DNA from: Ignavibacteriota bacterium
GTDB lineage: Bacteria > Bacteroidota > Ignavibacteria > Ignavibacteriales > Melioribacteraceae
NCBI GenBank assembly: GCA_016716225.1
Contig: JADJWT010000001.1
Coordinates: forward strand, 2,924,501-2,988,500
Length of the DNA stretch: 64,000 nucleotides
Reading direction: 5' to 3'
The notes below the pieces were generated by a model that saw only the letters and a list, made by a program, of their open reading frames with translations, had not been told where the DNA came from and did no database searches. Positions 63,903 through 64,000 of this stretch are shown here, piece after piece. Every line of letters begins with the position of its first letter. Position 1 is the first letter of the stretch. The position numbers and the translations under genes are program-made.

Positions 63903-64000
63903 TACTAAATTCCTTATTTAACATTTTATATAAAATCAATTCCAATTTATCCTTTTAATATTCATTACAATTTGTACAATTTCAATTTTTCTTTTTGCTC

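Overview
The window is strongly AT-rich bacterial DNA. Three secreted proteins end in a type IX secretion (T9SS) sorting domain with the NYPNPFNPTT signature, and the helicase gene has a Bacteroidota-style promoter (TTTG, 20 bases, TAnnTTTG). Together with the low GC this points to Ignavibacteria (Ignavibacteriota/Bacteroidota), a Melioribacter- or Ignavibacterium-like polysaccharide degrader. That placement is an inference from motifs, not from a marker gene. There is no rRNA or CRISPR array, and only one tRNA.

Region 1 (1-25.6 kb) is a same-strand, tightly spaced run of secreted plant-polysaccharide enzymes: four GH43 genes (one cut by the window edge, one frameshifted), two GH51 arabinofuranosidases, a GH29 fucosidase and a GH9 glucanase. 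It also holds a fused SGNH plus type-B carboxylesterase, a CE1-(CBM48-like)-CE1 double esterase and a CE15 glucuronoyl esterase. Accessory genes are an SMP-30/gluconolactonase, a beta-propeller, a membrane-anchored DUF362 protein and a radical SAM/SPASM enzyme. The set fits feruloylated and acetylated glucuronoarabinoxylan, with some fucosylated material. No SusC/SusD pair is present.

Region 2 (25.6-31.1 kb) starts with a CAU-anticodon tRNA. It then holds a peptide-uptake-like set (OPT transporter, MFS transporter, PqqD-like protein, M29-type aminopeptidase, SnoaL-like protein) in which four of five genes carry indels or a stop. Region 3 (31-39.6 kb) is housekeeping: UvrD/PcrA helicase, a PPi-type phosphofructokinase, SulP transporter, GroES, a glutaredoxin, and an NlpC/P60 plus dipeptide epimerase pair for murein peptides. 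Region 4 (39.8-43.9 kb) is a KaiC/RadA-like ATPase coupled to a very large PAS/kinase-like/receiver protein whose ATP-binding part looks degenerate.

Region 5 (43.9-59.1 kb) is a DNA-damage and mobile-repeat zone. It contains lexA with a palindrome at its promoter, a GxxExxY gene inside inverted repeats with a gene-less copy nearby, an alkyltransferase, and a WYL regulator with matching palindromes before its two neighbours. It continues with a TcmP/DUF5131 pair, two REP-associated transposases with hairpin repeats, and dinB. Most unusual is a DnaE-type polymerase split into two convergent genes on opposite strands with no intein. The second half has its own promoter with a palindrome placed like that of lexA.

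Region 6 (59.2-63.9 kb) is a small DUF2141 gene and a minus-strand operon of aldehyde dehydrogenase, iron-type alcohol dehydrogenase, HAD hydrolase and a stand-alone class I glutamine amidotransferase, plausibly for a gamma-glutamylated amine or amino alcohol.
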